Assembly (NCBI GenBank): GCA_013215655.1
Contig: JABSOX010000022.1
Location: forward strand, 1 to 64,000
Length of the DNA: 64,000 nt
Source of the DNA: Colwellia sp.
Lineage (GTDB): Bacteria; Pseudomonadota; Gammaproteobacteria; Enterobacterales; Alteromonadaceae
Direction of reading: 5' to 3'
Below, piece after piece: positions 1 to 8,570 of the stretch (within the stretch, counting starts at the first letter, position 1; every line of letters starts with the position of its first letter). A model generated the notes under the pieces. That model had not been told where the DNA came from, did no database searches, and saw only the letters and a list, made by a program, of their open reading frames with translations. Made by a program: the position numbers and the translations under genes.

Positions 1-1
1 G

Positions 2-172
2 GTATTGAAGAAAATTGTCAGTTTTGCGGTCACAGTGTTGCTGGGCGAGGGTTTTGAACCCTTGCTCAAAGCCGTCAGGGCAGCATTCACTACGGTGAGA
101 TCTCGCAAACCTGATGCTTCAAGGGATCGTTCGCGGGAAGTATATATAGTGGCTACGGGATACAAACTGTAG
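2..172 (+). CDS. rlmE: RlmE (FtsJ/RrmJ) 23S rRNA 2'-O-methyltransferase, C-terminal part only
   Basis: The last 56 codons of RlmE, the heat-shock SAM-dependent enzyme that 2'-O-methylates U2552 of 23S rRNA on the 50S subunit; the rest lies left of the window. The family end is clear: LLGEGFE, then RKPDASR, then [13 protein letters not shown]. It sits just upstream of ftsH, the normal ftsJ-ftsH pairing. Oddity: the family motif VVKVFQGEGF, whose lysine is the catalytic K164 of the E. coli K-D-K-E tetrad, reads [10 protein letters not shown] here, so threonine stands at that position. The spacing from GEGF to the catalytic Glu (31 residues) is the same as in E. coli, so the alignment is not shifted. 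The tetrad Glu of SREVY is kept. Identity is secure; activity is uncertain. Confidence 0.85.
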   Translation, partial: VLKKIVSFAVTVLLGEGFEPLLKAVRAAFTTVRSRKPDASRDRSREVYIVATGYKL

Positions 173-269
173 TAGATTAGGGAGCCTCAGACTGATAAGG
201 AACTAATTCCGGGTCTGTGGCAACAATTTTATCAATTATTATTAATTTTTAGACAAAGAGGTCGAAACT

Positions 270-2240
270 TTGAGTGATATGGCAAAGAATCTGATTTTAT
301 GGTTGGTCATAGCTGTAGTGTTGATGTCGGTTTTCCAAAACTTTACCCCGGAAGACGATATAGACGCGCGTACTAGTTATAGTCAGTTCGTTAAAGAGAT
401 AAAACAAAATCAAATTCGCAAAGTGAAGATCTACCCCAGCGGCATGATCGTAGGCAGTCGTCGAAACGGCGAAGAGTTTGAGCTGATGAAACCCGGATAT
501 GACGAGGCGTTGCTTGATGACTTGCTTAATCACAATGTCATCGTTGATGGCGAGCCACCGGAAGAACCCAGTATTTTGGCCAATATCTTGATTTCTTGGT
601 TCCCAATGATTTTGCTGATTGGAGTGTGGATATTCTTCATGCGTCAAATGCAAGGCGGCGGTGGCAAAGGGGCAATGACTTTTGGCAAAAGCAAAGCCAA
701 GCTGCTGTCTGATGATCAAATCAAAACCACTTTTGCTGACGTCGCGGGCTGTGAAGAAGCCAAAGAAGACGTTGAAGAGCTGGTTGACTATCTTAGAGAA
801 CCTGCCAAATTTCAAAAGCTTGGCGGTAAAATCCCCAAAGGTGTATTGCTGGTTGGCCCTCCGGGTACTGGTAAAACCTTGCTGGCTAAAGCCATTGCCG
901 GTGAAGCAAAAGTGCCGTTCTTCGCCATCTCTGGTTCTGACTTTGTCGAAATGTTTGTTGGTGTTGGTGCCTCTAGGGTACGTGACATGTTTGAACAGGC
1001 AAAAAAGTCAGCTCCATGTATTATCTTTATTGATGAAATCGATGCTGTTGGTCGCCAACGTGGTGCCGGTATGGGCGGTGGTCACGATGAACGTGAACAA
1101 ACGCTAAACCAAATGTTAGTAGAAATGGATGGTTTTGAAGGTAACGAAGGTGTTATCGTGATTGCCGCAACTAACCGTCCAGATGTTTTAGACCCTGCAT
1201 TATTACGTCCTGGCCGTTTTGACCGTCAAGTTACCGTTGGTTTACCTGACATTCGTGGTCGTGAACAAATTCTTAAAGTGCATATGCGTAAAGTACCGTT
1301 AGGTGACGATGTTAAAGCATCGGTTATTGCTCGTGGTACACCTGGTTTTTCAGGAGCTGATTTAGCCAACTTGGTAAATGAAGCTGCACTCTTTGCTGCT
1401 CGTACTTCTCGCCGTGTTGTCGGTATGGAAGAGTTTGAAAAAGCAAAAGATAAAATCATGATGGGCGCAGAACGTCGTTCTATGGTAATGAGTGAGTCAG
1501 AAAAAGAAATGACCGCTTATCATGAAGCAGGTCATGCCATTGTTGGTCGCTTAGTACCAGACCACGATCCTGTTTATAAAGTGAGTATTATTCCTCGTGG
1601 CCGTGCTTTAGGTGTCACTATGTACTTGCCTGAACAAGATAGGTTTAGCCATAGTAAACAGCATTTAGAAAGCAATATTTCATCTTTATATGGTGGCCGT
1701 ATTGCTGAAGAAATTATTTACGGTTTTGAAAAAGTATCTACTGGAGCTTCAAATGACATTGAACGTGCCACCCAATTAGCACGTAAAATGGTTACCCAAT
1801 GGGGCTTCTCTGAAAAAATGGGACCTATGTTATTTGCTGAAGAAGAGGGTGAAGTATTCTTAGGCCGTTCGTCTAGTAAATCACTTAATATGTCTGATGA
1901 AACGGCTCGTGATATTGATGCTGAAATTAAAGAATTTATCAATCGCAACTATCAACGCGCTGAGCAAATTCTTAAAGATAATCGTGACATATTAGAATCA
2001 ATGAAAGAAGCACTAATGTATTACGAAACAATAGATGCATTACAAATTGATGATCTAATGGAACGACGTGAAGTGCGTCCACCAGCTGCTGATTTTGATA
2101 ATCATTCCGACTCTAATAAGCCACCAAAAGCTGAAGCGGGTAAGGGAAATGAAGGTAAGGATGATGAAAGTAAAGATGTTATCAAAGAAGAAAAGGTAAC
2201 TCCCGATACTGACACGTCAGAGGATATACCAGCGAAATAA
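270..2240 (+). CDS. ftsH: ATP-dependent zinc metalloprotease FtsH
   Basis: Membrane-anchored AAA+ protease that degrades misassembled membrane proteins and soluble regulators such as LpxC and sigma-32. 656 aa. N-terminal helix about residues 6-24, periplasmic segment, second helix about 102-122, Walker A GPPGTGKT at 196-203, Walker [12 protein letters not shown], second region of homology near [19 protein letters not shown], and zinc site HEAGH at 418-422. TTG start with AGAGG upstream; the alternative ATG at 279 gives the E. coli-like MAKNLILW start. The acidic, Lys-rich C-terminal tail is longer than in E. coli. Codon use changes within the gene: of 22 leucines in the first ~230 codons one is TTA and eight are CTG, whereas later about 16 of 25 are TTA and none is CTG, which suggests a recombination junction near 950-1100. 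Confidence 0.98.
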   Translation: MSDMAKNLILWLVIAVVLMSVFQNFTPEDDIDARTSYSQFVKEIKQNQIRKVKIYPSGMIVGSRRNGEEFELMKPGYDEALLDDLLNHNVIVDGEPPEEPSILANILISWFPMILLIGVWIFFMRQMQGGGGKGAMTFGKSKAKLLSDDQIKTTFADVAGCEEAKEDVEELVDYLREPAKFQKLGGKIPKGVLLVGPPGTGKTLLAKAIAGEAKVPFFAISGSDFVEMFVGVGASRVRDMFEQAKKSAPCIIFIDEIDAVGRQRGAGMGGGHDEREQTLNQMLVEMDGFEGNEGVIVIAATNRPDVLDPALLRPGRFDRQVTVGLPDIRGREQILKVHMRKVPLGDDVKASVIARGTPGFSGADLANLVNEAALFAARTSRRVVGMEEFEKAKDKIMMGAERRSMVMSESEKEMTAYHEAGHAIVGRLVPDHDPVYKVSIIPRGRALGVTMYLPEQDRFSHSKQHLESNISSLYGGRIAEEIIYGFEKVSTGASNDIERATQLARKMVTQWGFSEKMGPMLFAEEEGEVFLGRSSSKSLNMSDETARDIDAEIKEFINRNYQRAEQILKDNRDILESMKEALMYYETIDALQIDDLMERREVRPPAADFDNHSDSNKPPKAEAGKGNEGKDDESKDVIKEEKVTPDTDTSEDIPAK

Positions 2241-2252
2241 CATTTGTTAATT

Positions 2253-2280
2253 AAAGCCTCGATTATCGAGGCTTTATTTT
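2253..2280 (+). terminator. Rho-independent terminator after ftsH
   Basis: A perfect hairpin with arms AAAGCCTCGA and TCGAGGCTTT around a TTA loop, followed by ATTTT. It starts 13 bases after the ftsH stop and would separate ftsH from folP-glmM at least partly. Confidence 0.85.
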
Positions 2281-2373
2281 ATCAAAGCTAATTAGGTTAG
2301 AGTTTCCCAAGCCATAGTTAGTTTTTATAAAATAGTTTGTTGCTTATAATAAAAATACTTAAAGAGTTACCTT

Positions 2374-3210
2374 TTGTTAAAAACACTATCTTGCGCTGAA
2401 CTAGTTCTTAATATAGAAATACCTCAAATCATGGGTATTTTAAATGTCACCCCAGACTCTTTTTCTGATGGTGGACAATTTACACGGATAGATTCCGCTT
2501 TGTCTCAAGTAGAGAAAATGATCCGTGATGGCGCACAAATTATTGATATTGGCGGCGAATCAACCCGTCCCGGAGCAAGGGATGTCAGTGAAAAAGATGA
2601 AATTTCACGTGTTGTTCCTGTATTAAATGCAATAAAGCAACGTTTTGATATTATTGTTTCTATTGATACCAGTAAAGCTGGCGTTATGAGCGAGGCGATA
2701 GCAAATGGTGCGGGTATCATTAATGATGTCAGAGCATTACAAAATGATGGCTGTCTAGCTATTATGTCACAGTGTGAACTCCCTGTTTGTTTAATGCATA
2801 TGCAGGGCTTACCGCGTTCCATGCAAACGTCTCCTCAATACCATAACCTAATCGATGATATCAAAATGTTCTTTGAACAAAGAATTGAACAATGTGAACA
2901 AATGGGTATTAATAAACAACGCCTTATTCTAGATCCTGGTTTTGGTTTTGGTAAAACACTAACGCAAAATTATCATTTACTTGCTCACTTTGCAGATTTT
3001 AAAAGCTTGGACTTACCATTGCTTGCGGGACTCTCTCGTAAATCAATGATTGGAAATTTATTAAATAGAGATGTTGAACAACGTTTAGCCGGTAGTTTAA
3101 CTACCGCGATTTTAGCTGTACAACAAGGAGCTAAAATTATTCGTGTTCATGATGTGAAAGAAACAATGGATGCAATTAGGATTTTAAATGCGGTGTCAGA
3201 ACGAGTTTAG
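2374..3210 (+). CDS. folP: Dihydropteroate synthase
   Basis: Joins p-aminobenzoate to dihydropterin pyrophosphate to make 7,8-dihydropteroate in folate synthesis; it is the sulfonamide target. 278 aa, the usual length. Signature blocks are all present: [15 protein letters not shown] near the start, [38 protein letters not shown], the GLSRKSMIG loop and IIRVHD at the end. The TTG start at 2374 has AAAGAG about 8 bases upstream; no in-frame ATG lies before the first conserved block, so the TTG start is favoured. The gene ends 25 bases before glmM, as in most gammaproteobacteria. Confidence 0.97.
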   Translation: MLKTLSCAELVLNIEIPQIMGILNVTPDSFSDGGQFTRIDSALSQVEKMIRDGAQIIDIGGESTRPGARDVSEKDEISRVVPVLNAIKQRFDIIVSIDTSKAGVMSEAIANGAGIINDVRALQNDGCLAIMSQCELPVCLMHMQGLPRSMQTSPQYHNLIDDIKMFFEQRIEQCEQMGINKQRLILDPGFGFGKTLTQNYHLLAHFADFKSLDLPLLAGLSRKSMIGNLLNRDVEQRLAGSLTTAILAVQQGAKIIRVHDVKETMDAIRILNAVSERV

Positions 3211-3235
3211 CCGTACGATAAATAGGATTAATACA

Positions 3236-4573
3236 ATGTCAGAAAGAAAATATTTTGGAACAGACGGAATTAGAGGCTTAGTGGGTCAATATCCGATCAC
3301 CCCTGAGTTTGTAATGAAGTTAGGCTATGCTGCGGGTAAAGTATTGGCAGCACAAGGTACTAAAAAAGTACTGATAGGTAAAGATACTCGCATCTCAGGT
3401 TATATGTTTGAATCAGCACTTGAAGCTGGTTTTTCAGCGGCAGGAATTGATATTGGTTTATTAGGTCCTATGCCCACTCCCGGGATTGCCTACTTAACTA
3501 AAACCTTTAGGGCTGAAGCGGGTATTGTTATTAGCGCATCACATAATCCTTTCTATGATAATGGTATAAAATTTTTCTCTCAAGACGGTCAAAAATTACC
3601 TGACGAAGTAGAACTAGCTATTGAAGCTGAACTCGATAAAGAGATGGGCTGTGTTGAATCTATTAACCTTGGGAAAGCAACTCGTATAGATGATGCTGCA
3701 GGGCGTTATATCGAATTTTGTAAAAGTAACTTCCCAAGTCAATTTTCACTCAGTCACCTAAAAATAGTAGTTGATTGTGCACATGGTGCTACTTATCACA
3801 TTGCGCCTAATGTTTTTCGTGAACTTGGCGCTGAAGTTATTGAAATAGGAACTTCACCTAATGGTACTAATATTAACCATGAGTGTGGCGCCACCTCTAT
3901 GGACGCAATTAGTCAAGCGGTTGTAGAGCATCAAGCTGATTTAGGTATTGCTTTAGATGGTGATGGCGACCGTTTAATGATGGTTGATCACACCGGTTAT
4001 GTGCTTGATGGTGATGAATGTGTTTATGTTATTGCCTGTAATGATTTAAAAACCGGCAGCATGCGTGGTGGGGTCGTTGGTACACTAATGAGTAACATGG
4101 GTTTAGAGCTTGCTTTAGCTGATATGGGTGTACCATTTGCGCGTAGTAATGTTGGCGACCGCTATGTTATGGAAATGCTAAAACAAAAAGGCTGGCAACT
4201 TGGCGCTGAAAACTCAGGTCATGTCATTAACTTAAACCATACCTCAACGGGTGATGGCATTATTGCCGCTTTAAATGTATTAACCGCTGTTTGTGGCACA
4301 GATAAAAAACTTCATGAATTAAGGCAGGGAATGACTAAACTGCCACAAATTCTAGTGAATGTACGTTTTACTGGCGATAATGATCCTCTAAGCTCCGATG
4401 AAGTTGCGGCAGCTGTCCATAATGTTAATGAAAAATTAACCGGAAGAGGGCGAGTTTTATTGAGAAAATCAGGAACTGAGCCATTAATTCGTGTCATGGT
4501 TGAAGGACCTGATCTAGATGAAGTTACCACATTAGCAAATGTTATCGCTGATGCGGTAAAACGTGCTTGTTAG
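3236..4573 (+). CDS. glmM: Phosphoglucosamine mutase
   Basis: Interconverts glucosamine-6-phosphate and glucosamine-1-phosphate, the step leading to UDP-GlcNAc for peptidoglycan and LPS. 445 aa. The phosphoserine loop [10 protein letters not shown] places the catalytic Ser at residue 102 as in E. coli. The metal loop DGDGDR, the sugar-binding GAENSGH and the C-terminal phosphate loop [12 protein letters not shown] follow in order. The frame is open 16 codons further upstream into folP, but the ATG at 3236 with AGGATT upstream gives the family N-terminus [13 protein letters not shown], so that start was chosen. Co-transcribed with folP. Confidence 0.98.
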   Translation: MSERKYFGTDGIRGLVGQYPITPEFVMKLGYAAGKVLAAQGTKKVLIGKDTRISGYMFESALEAGFSAAGIDIGLLGPMPTPGIAYLTKTFRAEAGIVISASHNPFYDNGIKFFSQDGQKLPDEVELAIEAELDKEMGCVESINLGKATRIDDAAGRYIEFCKSNFPSQFSLSHLKIVVDCAHGATYHIAPNVFRELGAEVIEIGTSPNGTNINHECGATSMDAISQAVVEHQADLGIALDGDGDRLMMVDHTGYVLDGDECVYVIACNDLKTGSMRGGVVGTLMSNMGLELALADMGVPFARSNVGDRYVMEMLKQKGWQLGAENSGHVINLNHTSTGDGIIAALNVLTAVCGTDKKLHELRQGMTKLPQILVNVRFTGDNDPLSSDEVAAAVHNVNEKLTGRGRVLLRKSGTEPLIRVMVEGPDLDEVTTLANVIADAVKRAC

Positions 4574-4598
4574 GTTTGTTTCTCTGGTTTTTGTTACG

Positions 4599-4653
4599 AA
4601 GGTTGAATGTTAAGGTTGAATATTAAGCAAATGAGCAAGATATTCACCTTAAT
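4599..4653 (+). repeat. Tandem 13-mer forming one arm of a hairpin before tpiA
   Basis: AAGGTTGAATGTT (4599-4611) is followed directly by AAGGTTGAATATT (4612-4624). The second copy pairs with ATATTCACCTTAA ending near 4653, giving a stem of about 13 pairs with one bulge and a loop of about 16 bases. It lies between glmM and tpiA with no clear T-run, so it may be an mRNA structure or processing site rather than a terminator. Confidence 0.5.
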
Positions 4654-4711
4654 ACTTGTATCTTATTGTTAGGTTCGTTAATATCTCGCCGCTTTGATTT
4701 AGGAATGATAA

Positions 4712-5470
4712 ATGAAAAGACGTGCAATCGTTGCCGCTAATTGGAAAATGAATGGCGGCTTAGAACTCGTAAAGACTATGACTACCGGATTAAATAATCT
4801 GGATCTTGCTGAAAATGTAGATGTTATCATTTGTCCGAGTGCTCCATATTTGTCAGCGTTTGAACATGACAAGTTAGGTAAAAGTATTCACCTTGGCGCT
4901 CAAAATGTAAGCGAGCATCAAAAAGGAGCTTTTACTGGTGAAATTTCTACGACAATGTTGCAGGAATTATCGGTAGAGTTTGTTATCATAGGTCACTCAG
5001 AACGTAGGAGTATTTTTGCTGAATCTAGCAAACAAGCTGCTCTTAAAGTTAAAGCAGCTTTAGCTGCTGGTATTACACCCATATTATGTATTGGTGAAAG
5101 TGAATCTGAGCGCGTTGAAGAGCAAACTGAAGCTGTATTGTCAGCGCAATTGCAGCCGGTAATCGACGAAATCGGTATTGAAAAATTTAATGAAATTGTT
5201 ATTGCCTACGAACCCGTTTGGGCTATTGGTACAGGTAAAACAGCTTCACCTGAAATGGCACAAGCAACACATTGTTTTATTCGTCAATTTTTAGCAAAAG
5301 CTAATAGTGAAATCGCGAATAAAGTGCCGTTATTATATGGTGGTAGCGTAAATGCTGCTAACTGTGAAAAATTATTTGCACAAGCTGATATAGACGGTGG
5401 TCTTATTGGCGGTGCTAGTTTAAAAGTCGACGAATTTAAAATAATTTGTTCGGCAGCAAAGGGAACATAA
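4712..5470 (+). CDS. tpiA: Triosephosphate isomerase
   Basis: Glycolytic and gluconeogenic enzyme interconverting dihydroxyacetone phosphate and glyceraldehyde-3-phosphate. 252 aa TIM barrel. Catalytic residues are visible: Lys in NWKMN, His in IIGHSERR, Glu in AYEPVWAIGTGKT, plus the phosphate-binding GGSV near the C-terminus. The ATG has TTAGGA upstream. It ends one base before secG, the standard tpiA-secG order; the two are surely co-transcribed. Confidence 0.98.
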   Translation: MKRRAIVAANWKMNGGLELVKTMTTGLNNLDLAENVDVIICPSAPYLSAFEHDKLGKSIHLGAQNVSEHQKGAFTGEISTTMLQELSVEFVIIGHSERRSIFAESSKQAALKVKAALAAGITPILCIGESESERVEEQTEAVLSAQLQPVIDEIGIEKFNEIVIAYEPVWAIGTGKTASPEMAQATHCFIRQFLAKANSEIANKVPLLYGGSVNAANCEKLFAQADIDGGLIGGASLKVDEFKIICSAAKGT

Positions 5471-5471
5471 A

Positions 5472-5873
5472 ATGTTGTATCAAGTATTAATTGTAGTATA
5501 TCTAATCGTTGCGCTATGTTTAATTGGCTTAGTGCTAATTCAGCAAGGTAAAGGTGCTGATATGGGCGCATCTTTTGGTGCAGGTTCTTCTGCCACAATC
5601 TTTGGTTCAAGTGGTTCAGGTAACTTCTTAACCAAAGCAACAACATGGTTAGCCATTGCTTTTTTTGCTATCAGTTTAGTTTTAGGTAACTTAACAGCAA
5701 ATCGCATTAAATCTACAGATGAATGGAATAACCTTGATTCGGCTACTGAGAATTCAATTCCAGCAGACAGCGCGATTCCTAGTGAAAGTGCTGAGCCTAA
5801 AGCCGCAAATTCTGATGTACCAGCTGGTGATGTTGATGCAACTAAAGCTGATGATAGCGACGTGCCTAACTAA
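5472..5873 (+). CDS. secG: SecG, protein-export membrane subunit
   Basis: Small subunit of the SecYEG translocon that assists preprotein translocation across the inner membrane. 133 aa, a little longer than the ~110 of E. coli. Two membrane helices (about 3-23 and 54-73) flank the conserved loop with LIQQGKGADMGASFGAGSS, followed by an acidic low-complexity tail rich in Ser, Ala, Asp and Pro. It begins one base after the tpiA stop and is followed within 30 bases by tRNA-Leu, as in related genomes. Confidence 0.95.
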   Translation: MLYQVLIVVYLIVALCLIGLVLIQQGKGADMGASFGAGSSATIFGSSGSGNFLTKATTWLAIAFFAISLVLGNLTANRIKSTDEWNNLDSATENSIPADSAIPSESAEPKAANSDVPAGDVDATKADDSDVPN

Positions 5874-5901
5874 AGCTTAGTTATCCTCAATTAATAAATA
5901 T

Positions 5902-5986
5902 GCGGATGTGGCGGAATTGGTAGACGCGCCAGCTTGAGGGGCTGGTGACTTAGGTCGTGGGGGTTCAAGTCCCCCCATCCGCACCA
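5902..5986 (+). tRNA. tRNA-Leu (anticodon GAG)
   Basis: An 85-base class II tRNA including an encoded CCA. The acceptor arm GCGGATG pairs with CATCCGC, the D-loop carries AATTGGTAGAC, the anticodon stem CCAGC/GCTGG closes the loop TTGAGGG so the anticodon is GAG (reads CTC and CTT), there is a long variable arm, and the T-arm is GGGGG-TTCAAGT-CCCCC. Position after secG is conserved in gammaproteobacteria. Confidence 0.97.
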
Positions 5987-6012
5987 CTACAAGGTTCGTT
6001 AAGAACCAATAA

Positions 6013-6054
6013 AGACCGGAATAACCTTTAAAACCAAGGTGTTCCGGTTTTTTT
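6013..6054 (+). terminator. Terminator after tRNA-Leu
   Basis: CCGGAA...AACCTT pairs with AAGGT...TTCCGG around a short A-rich loop and is followed by a run of seven T. It closes the tpiA-secG-tRNA unit. Confidence 0.85.
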
Positions 6055-6099
6055 ATGTCCAGAGCCATCCAATTTACTCCGGTTAAATCCATGGTTTAA

Positions 6100-6152
6100 T
6101 GTAACACTGAATTTAGGTTGAGCTAGATTAGGTTGAGCTAGATGATGTTACA
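6100..6152. repeat. Tandem 15-mer between inverted heptamers
   Basis: TTAGGTTGAGCTAGA occurs twice in a row (6113-6127 and 6128-6142). The pair is bracketed by TGTAACA (6100-6106) and its complement TGTTACA (6146-6152). It lies just past the tRNA-Leu terminator at the start of the accessory stretch. Function unknown; it could be a recombination scar or an element end. Confidence 0.5.
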
Positions 6153-6460
6153 TGAACCCTGTAATTGATTGATATGTTTAGTGGTGATTGTTCGTATGCT
6201 GCCGGCACCAACCTGAACAGATCAAGTATGGTCTATTTCAGGCTTGAAAGATTATATTGTGGTGTGACTTCAAATGGTCAGTGCAACACACTCTATTTTT
6301 AATTAAAAATAAAAGGAGTGTTAAATACGGTTCATCATTCAGGAATTAAATACACAACAGACATTATAGTTATAACTTTTACGATATATTTACTAATGTA
6401 TCTGTTGAAGAACATATCTGTATTACGAAGTAAGACTCGGTCGTTTTTAGCAGCACTTAA

Positions 6461-6625
6461 ACAAGTGGGGCATTTAAAGTCCAAGGTCAGGCTCAACGAC
6501 TCTTCACCTGCTATGGACTGGTCAATAACTTGTTCCGGCTTGGCCGATATCTGATGAAGGTGAATAATTACAGTGCACTCTGTGAATGATCATTTACTCA
6601 GTGGACAAGTGGGAGACCTGTCTAA
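6461..6625 (+). pseudogene. Remnant of an IS6-like transposase C-terminus
   Basis: One frame reads GAFKVQGQAQRLFTCYG, then LVNNLFRLGRYLMKVNNYSA, a TGA at 6587, and SFTQWTSGRPV to a TAA at 6623. The block AQRFL..., NLF.LGRHL.., ..FTQW is what I recall from the C-terminal tail of IS6-family DDE transposases. No catalytic DDE core is present upstream, the frame is closed at 6458, and an in-frame stop interrupts the match, so this is a decayed fragment. The surrounding 6153-6460 and 6626-6695 hold no recognisable gene; a 78-codon GTG frame across 6318-6554 is in a different frame and looks accidental. Confidence 0.45.
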
Positions 6626-6695
6626 CATTTCGCGAAAGCCGTTGAATATGAGCTTTTATCATTCTCATTTGATAAGTTGACAATTCGGTTTACCT

Positions 6696-7931
6696 CTATC
6701 TTTGTATTTGAAAAAAAGGCTTGTCTTCTTTAATAGTAACTCTTATTGCCGTGATATGATCATCTTCTTCTGTTTTGTTATAAATGTCAGAAAATAAAAT
6801 TTCATACCTAGTATCAAGTTCACGTGCACCCGTTTTTTGACTAATTGCAAGTTTAGCAATATAGCGCATTACATCTTCTCCAATAATAAGTACTGGCGAT
6901 TGGTCTAAACGAAAGAATTGCTCTACTTCTTGTTTAGCAACGCTGTTAACGGTATCTCGCTGAATTTTTACCAATTCATATTCCGTTAATTCGTAGCAAT
7001 GAGTTCGAATAGGGAGACGACCTAATACTTGTTCATTGATACCATATTTAATGTAATGATCAATACCAATTTCATCAGTTATCTCATTATATGTTGGAGT
7101 ATTATCACCAATTTGCTCCGCATTAAAACCAATCTCTCCTTTTTCAGCAAAGAAATCCTCCATGCCTGTAAAGGCACCCGCTGCTATTATCAAGATGTTT
7201 TCAGTGTTAAGAATAATAGTGCTTGACTGAGGATCCAGTTTGAAGCTGATTTTATCGCCTTCAATGAATTTTAGTAAATCATTTAACACCGAAGACTTAA
7301 AGCCAGCAACTTCATCTTTATTTGCTTTTGCACCGATTTTATCGAACTCATCTAAGAACACAATAGAGGTTTCTGCTACGCCAATATTTTCATTGGAGTT
7401 CATATATATATCCGTGGCAATATCACTTATGTTCTTACCTTTAAAGCCAGCCGGTGTAATAGCCGCACAGTCTACAATGAGCAGTGGTATATCAAGCAGT
7501 ACGGCTAGTGCACGAGCTATTTCTGTTTTACCACAACCAGAAGGTCCACGTAGGAGAACATTCTTTTTATGTAGTTTTACCAGGTTATCGCTTGGAACAA
7601 AACATCTAGTTAAATGCATATGAACCGCGCGAACTATTGTAGTTTTAGCATGGTCTTGACCAATAACATGTGAGTCAAGATGTTTACGCATTGTGTGCAT
7701 TTTGGGTAAAATAAAAGGAATAACCTCATCTATTTTTTCTTCTGCTTCTTCTGTTTCTGTTTCGACCTTTGTTTTCATTAGAGAACTCAAGTCAATTATT
7801 TGCATATTTTGCGTAAATAATATTGGCGCGGGCTGCCCAGCTTTATTTGTAGAATCAAGCGTTGCAATACCCCCTCTTTGTACAAGCCCTTTTAACTGTT
7901 CAGGAGTCAGTTTCGGTTTATCAGTAGGCAT
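6696..7931 (-). CDS. ClpX-like AAA+ unfoldase lacking the zinc-binding domain
   Basis: 411 aa. A ClpX/HslU-type ATPase: VIGQDHAK at 89-96, Walker A GPSGCGKT at 129-136, pore loop GFKG at 162-165 (GYVG in ClpX), Walker B VFLDEFDKIG at 191-200, arginine-finger box GRLP at 304-307 and sensor 2 GARELD at 368-373. IGF at 267-269 lies where ClpX has its ClpP-docking loop. The N-terminal four-Cys zinc domain of ClpX is absent; instead there are about 75 unrelated residues. The true clpX sits with clpP in such genomes, so this is a paralogue in an accessory region. AAGGAT lies upstream of the ATG. A small ORF precedes it by 35 bases on the same strand. Substrates are unknown. Confidence 0.85.
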   Translation of the reverse strand: MPTDKPKLTPEQLKGLVQRGGIATLDSTNKAGQPAPILFTQNMQIIDLSSLMKTKVETETEEAEEKIDEVIPFILPKMHTMRKHLDSHVIGQDHAKTTIVRAVHMHLTRCFVPSDNLVKLHKKNVLLRGPSGCGKTEIARALAVLLDIPLLIVDCAAITPAGFKGKNISDIATDIYMNSNENIGVAETSIVFLDEFDKIGAKANKDEVAGFKSSVLNDLLKFIEGDKISFKLDPQSSTIILNTENILIIAAGAFTGMEDFFAEKGEIGFNAEQIGDNTPTYNEITDEIGIDHYIKYGINEQVLGRLPIRTHCYELTEYELVKIQRDTVNSVAKQEVEQFFRLDQSPVLIIGEDVMRYIAKLAISQKTGARELDTRYEILFSDIYNKTEEDDHITAIRVTIKEDKPFFQIQR

Positions 7932-7966
7932 AATAGTATCCTTGGTACCGGACAGGCACGGTTACT

Positions 7967-8119
7967 TCAGCTGGGCGGCCCTCTATACAAGTCGTCCTCT
8001 AGGAAACACTCGCATGACATAGTAATAGTCACAAAGCTGCAGTGTTCATCAATGTGCTGATTGACACTATTGTCTAGGATGTTCAACACTGCTGCACCGA
8101 GGTAAGATAATATTTTCAT
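7967..8119 (-). CDS. Small hypothetical protein upstream of the ClpX-like gene
   Basis: A 50-codon frame on the minus strand starting with ATG at 8119 behind a full AGGAGG Shine-Dalgarno at about 7 bases. It begins MKILSYLGAAVLNILDNSV, has a hydrophobic first half, three cysteines (one in HCS and a CEC pair), and ends DLYRGPPS. It stops 35 bases before the ClpX-like start, so the two probably form one transcript. I recognise no family. The ribosome site is the strongest in this stretch, which is the main reason to call it. Confidence 0.5.
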   Translation of the reverse strand: MKILSYLGAAVLNILDNSVNQHIDEHCSFVTITMSCECFLEDDLYRGPPS

Positions 8120-8184
8120 GATGTCCTCCTCGAGTCGTTTGAGTTGGTTTAACGATAATGTGGTCTGATAAAAGGAGAGACATA

Positions 8185-8235
8185 ATGGCGGGAGAAGCCA
8201 AGGAGAAGAAAAGCTGCCTTTACCCTTATACCTAA
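8185..8235 (+). CDS. Possible 16-codon leader ORF, overlapping the next ORF
   Basis: ATG at 8185 follows AAAGGAGAG at good spacing; the peptide is MAGEAKEKKSCLYPYT and the TAA at 8233-8235 overlaps the next ATG as TAATG. Such an overlap allows translational coupling. Alternatively a -1 slip on AAGAAAAG near 8206-8213 would read on into the following frame and give one 67-residue protein with a basic start and a membrane helix. Too short to be sure it is translated. Confidence 0.3.
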   Translation: MAGEAKEKKSCLYPYT

Positions 8236-8390
8236 TGATAGCACTATTCGTGCCTATTTACTTAATCCTTGTATTAGCACACTTTTCTGAACCGCCAGAA
8301 ATCCGTAGTAATAGCATTGTAAAAAAAACCGACAAAATATTGGCTTCACTTCTAGGTGTGTCTTTAGCCAAAGAGGTAGCAATAAACTAA
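8235..8390 (+). CDS. Small single-helix membrane protein, hypothetical
   Basis: 51 codons starting at the ATG of a TAATG overlap. Residues 2-17 (IALFVPIYLILVLAHF) form one probable membrane helix; the rest is polar and ends LASLLGVSLAKEVAIN. The same frame is open upstream to 8172 without a good start, with sequence KLPLPLYL just before the ATG. No family recognised. It is divergent from the small ORF and ClpX-like gene on the other strand, 65 bases away. Weak evidence beyond frame, helix and overlap. Confidence 0.35.
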   Translation: MIALFVPIYLILVLAHFSEPPEIRSNSIVKKTDKILASLLGVSLAKEVAIN

Positions 8391-8472
8391 AAGTGGTCGT
8401 ATTGTCTAATCAATTTTTAGCTACTTAGGTGTGTCTGAGTAAAGGTAGAATACTGTAATTGTTCTTTGAGAC

Positions 8473-8495
8473 AAATAGCAGAGATAAATAGCAGA
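8473..8495 (+). repeat. AAATAGCAGA direct repeat before the Y1 transposase
   Basis: AAATAGCAGA at 8473-8482 and again at 8486-8495 (13-base period), followed by CACCCACCACTTGG. With GTGTGTCT at 8432 and GTGTGTCT again at about 9619 these may mark the borders of the transposase-carrying unit. The rest of 8391-8570 shows no gene. Confidence 0.4.
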
Positions 8496-8570
8496 CACCC
8501 ACCACTTGGAAATAATTCAGCAAATTAACTGTGCTCAAATAATAAGCAGTTAATTGTATTTGAGGTTACT

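Noticed and set aside
5871-6092. Minus-strand frame across tRNA-Leu
   Set aside because: Overlaps the tRNA gene and the terminator.
6318-6554. 78-codon GTG frame
   Set aside because: The transposase-like residues are in another frame; this frame reads through the remnant without a family match.
8206-8213. Programmed -1 frameshift site in the tiny ORFs
   Set aside because: The A-rich stretch is not a canonical heptamer and no stem-loop is evident; kept only as an alternative reading.
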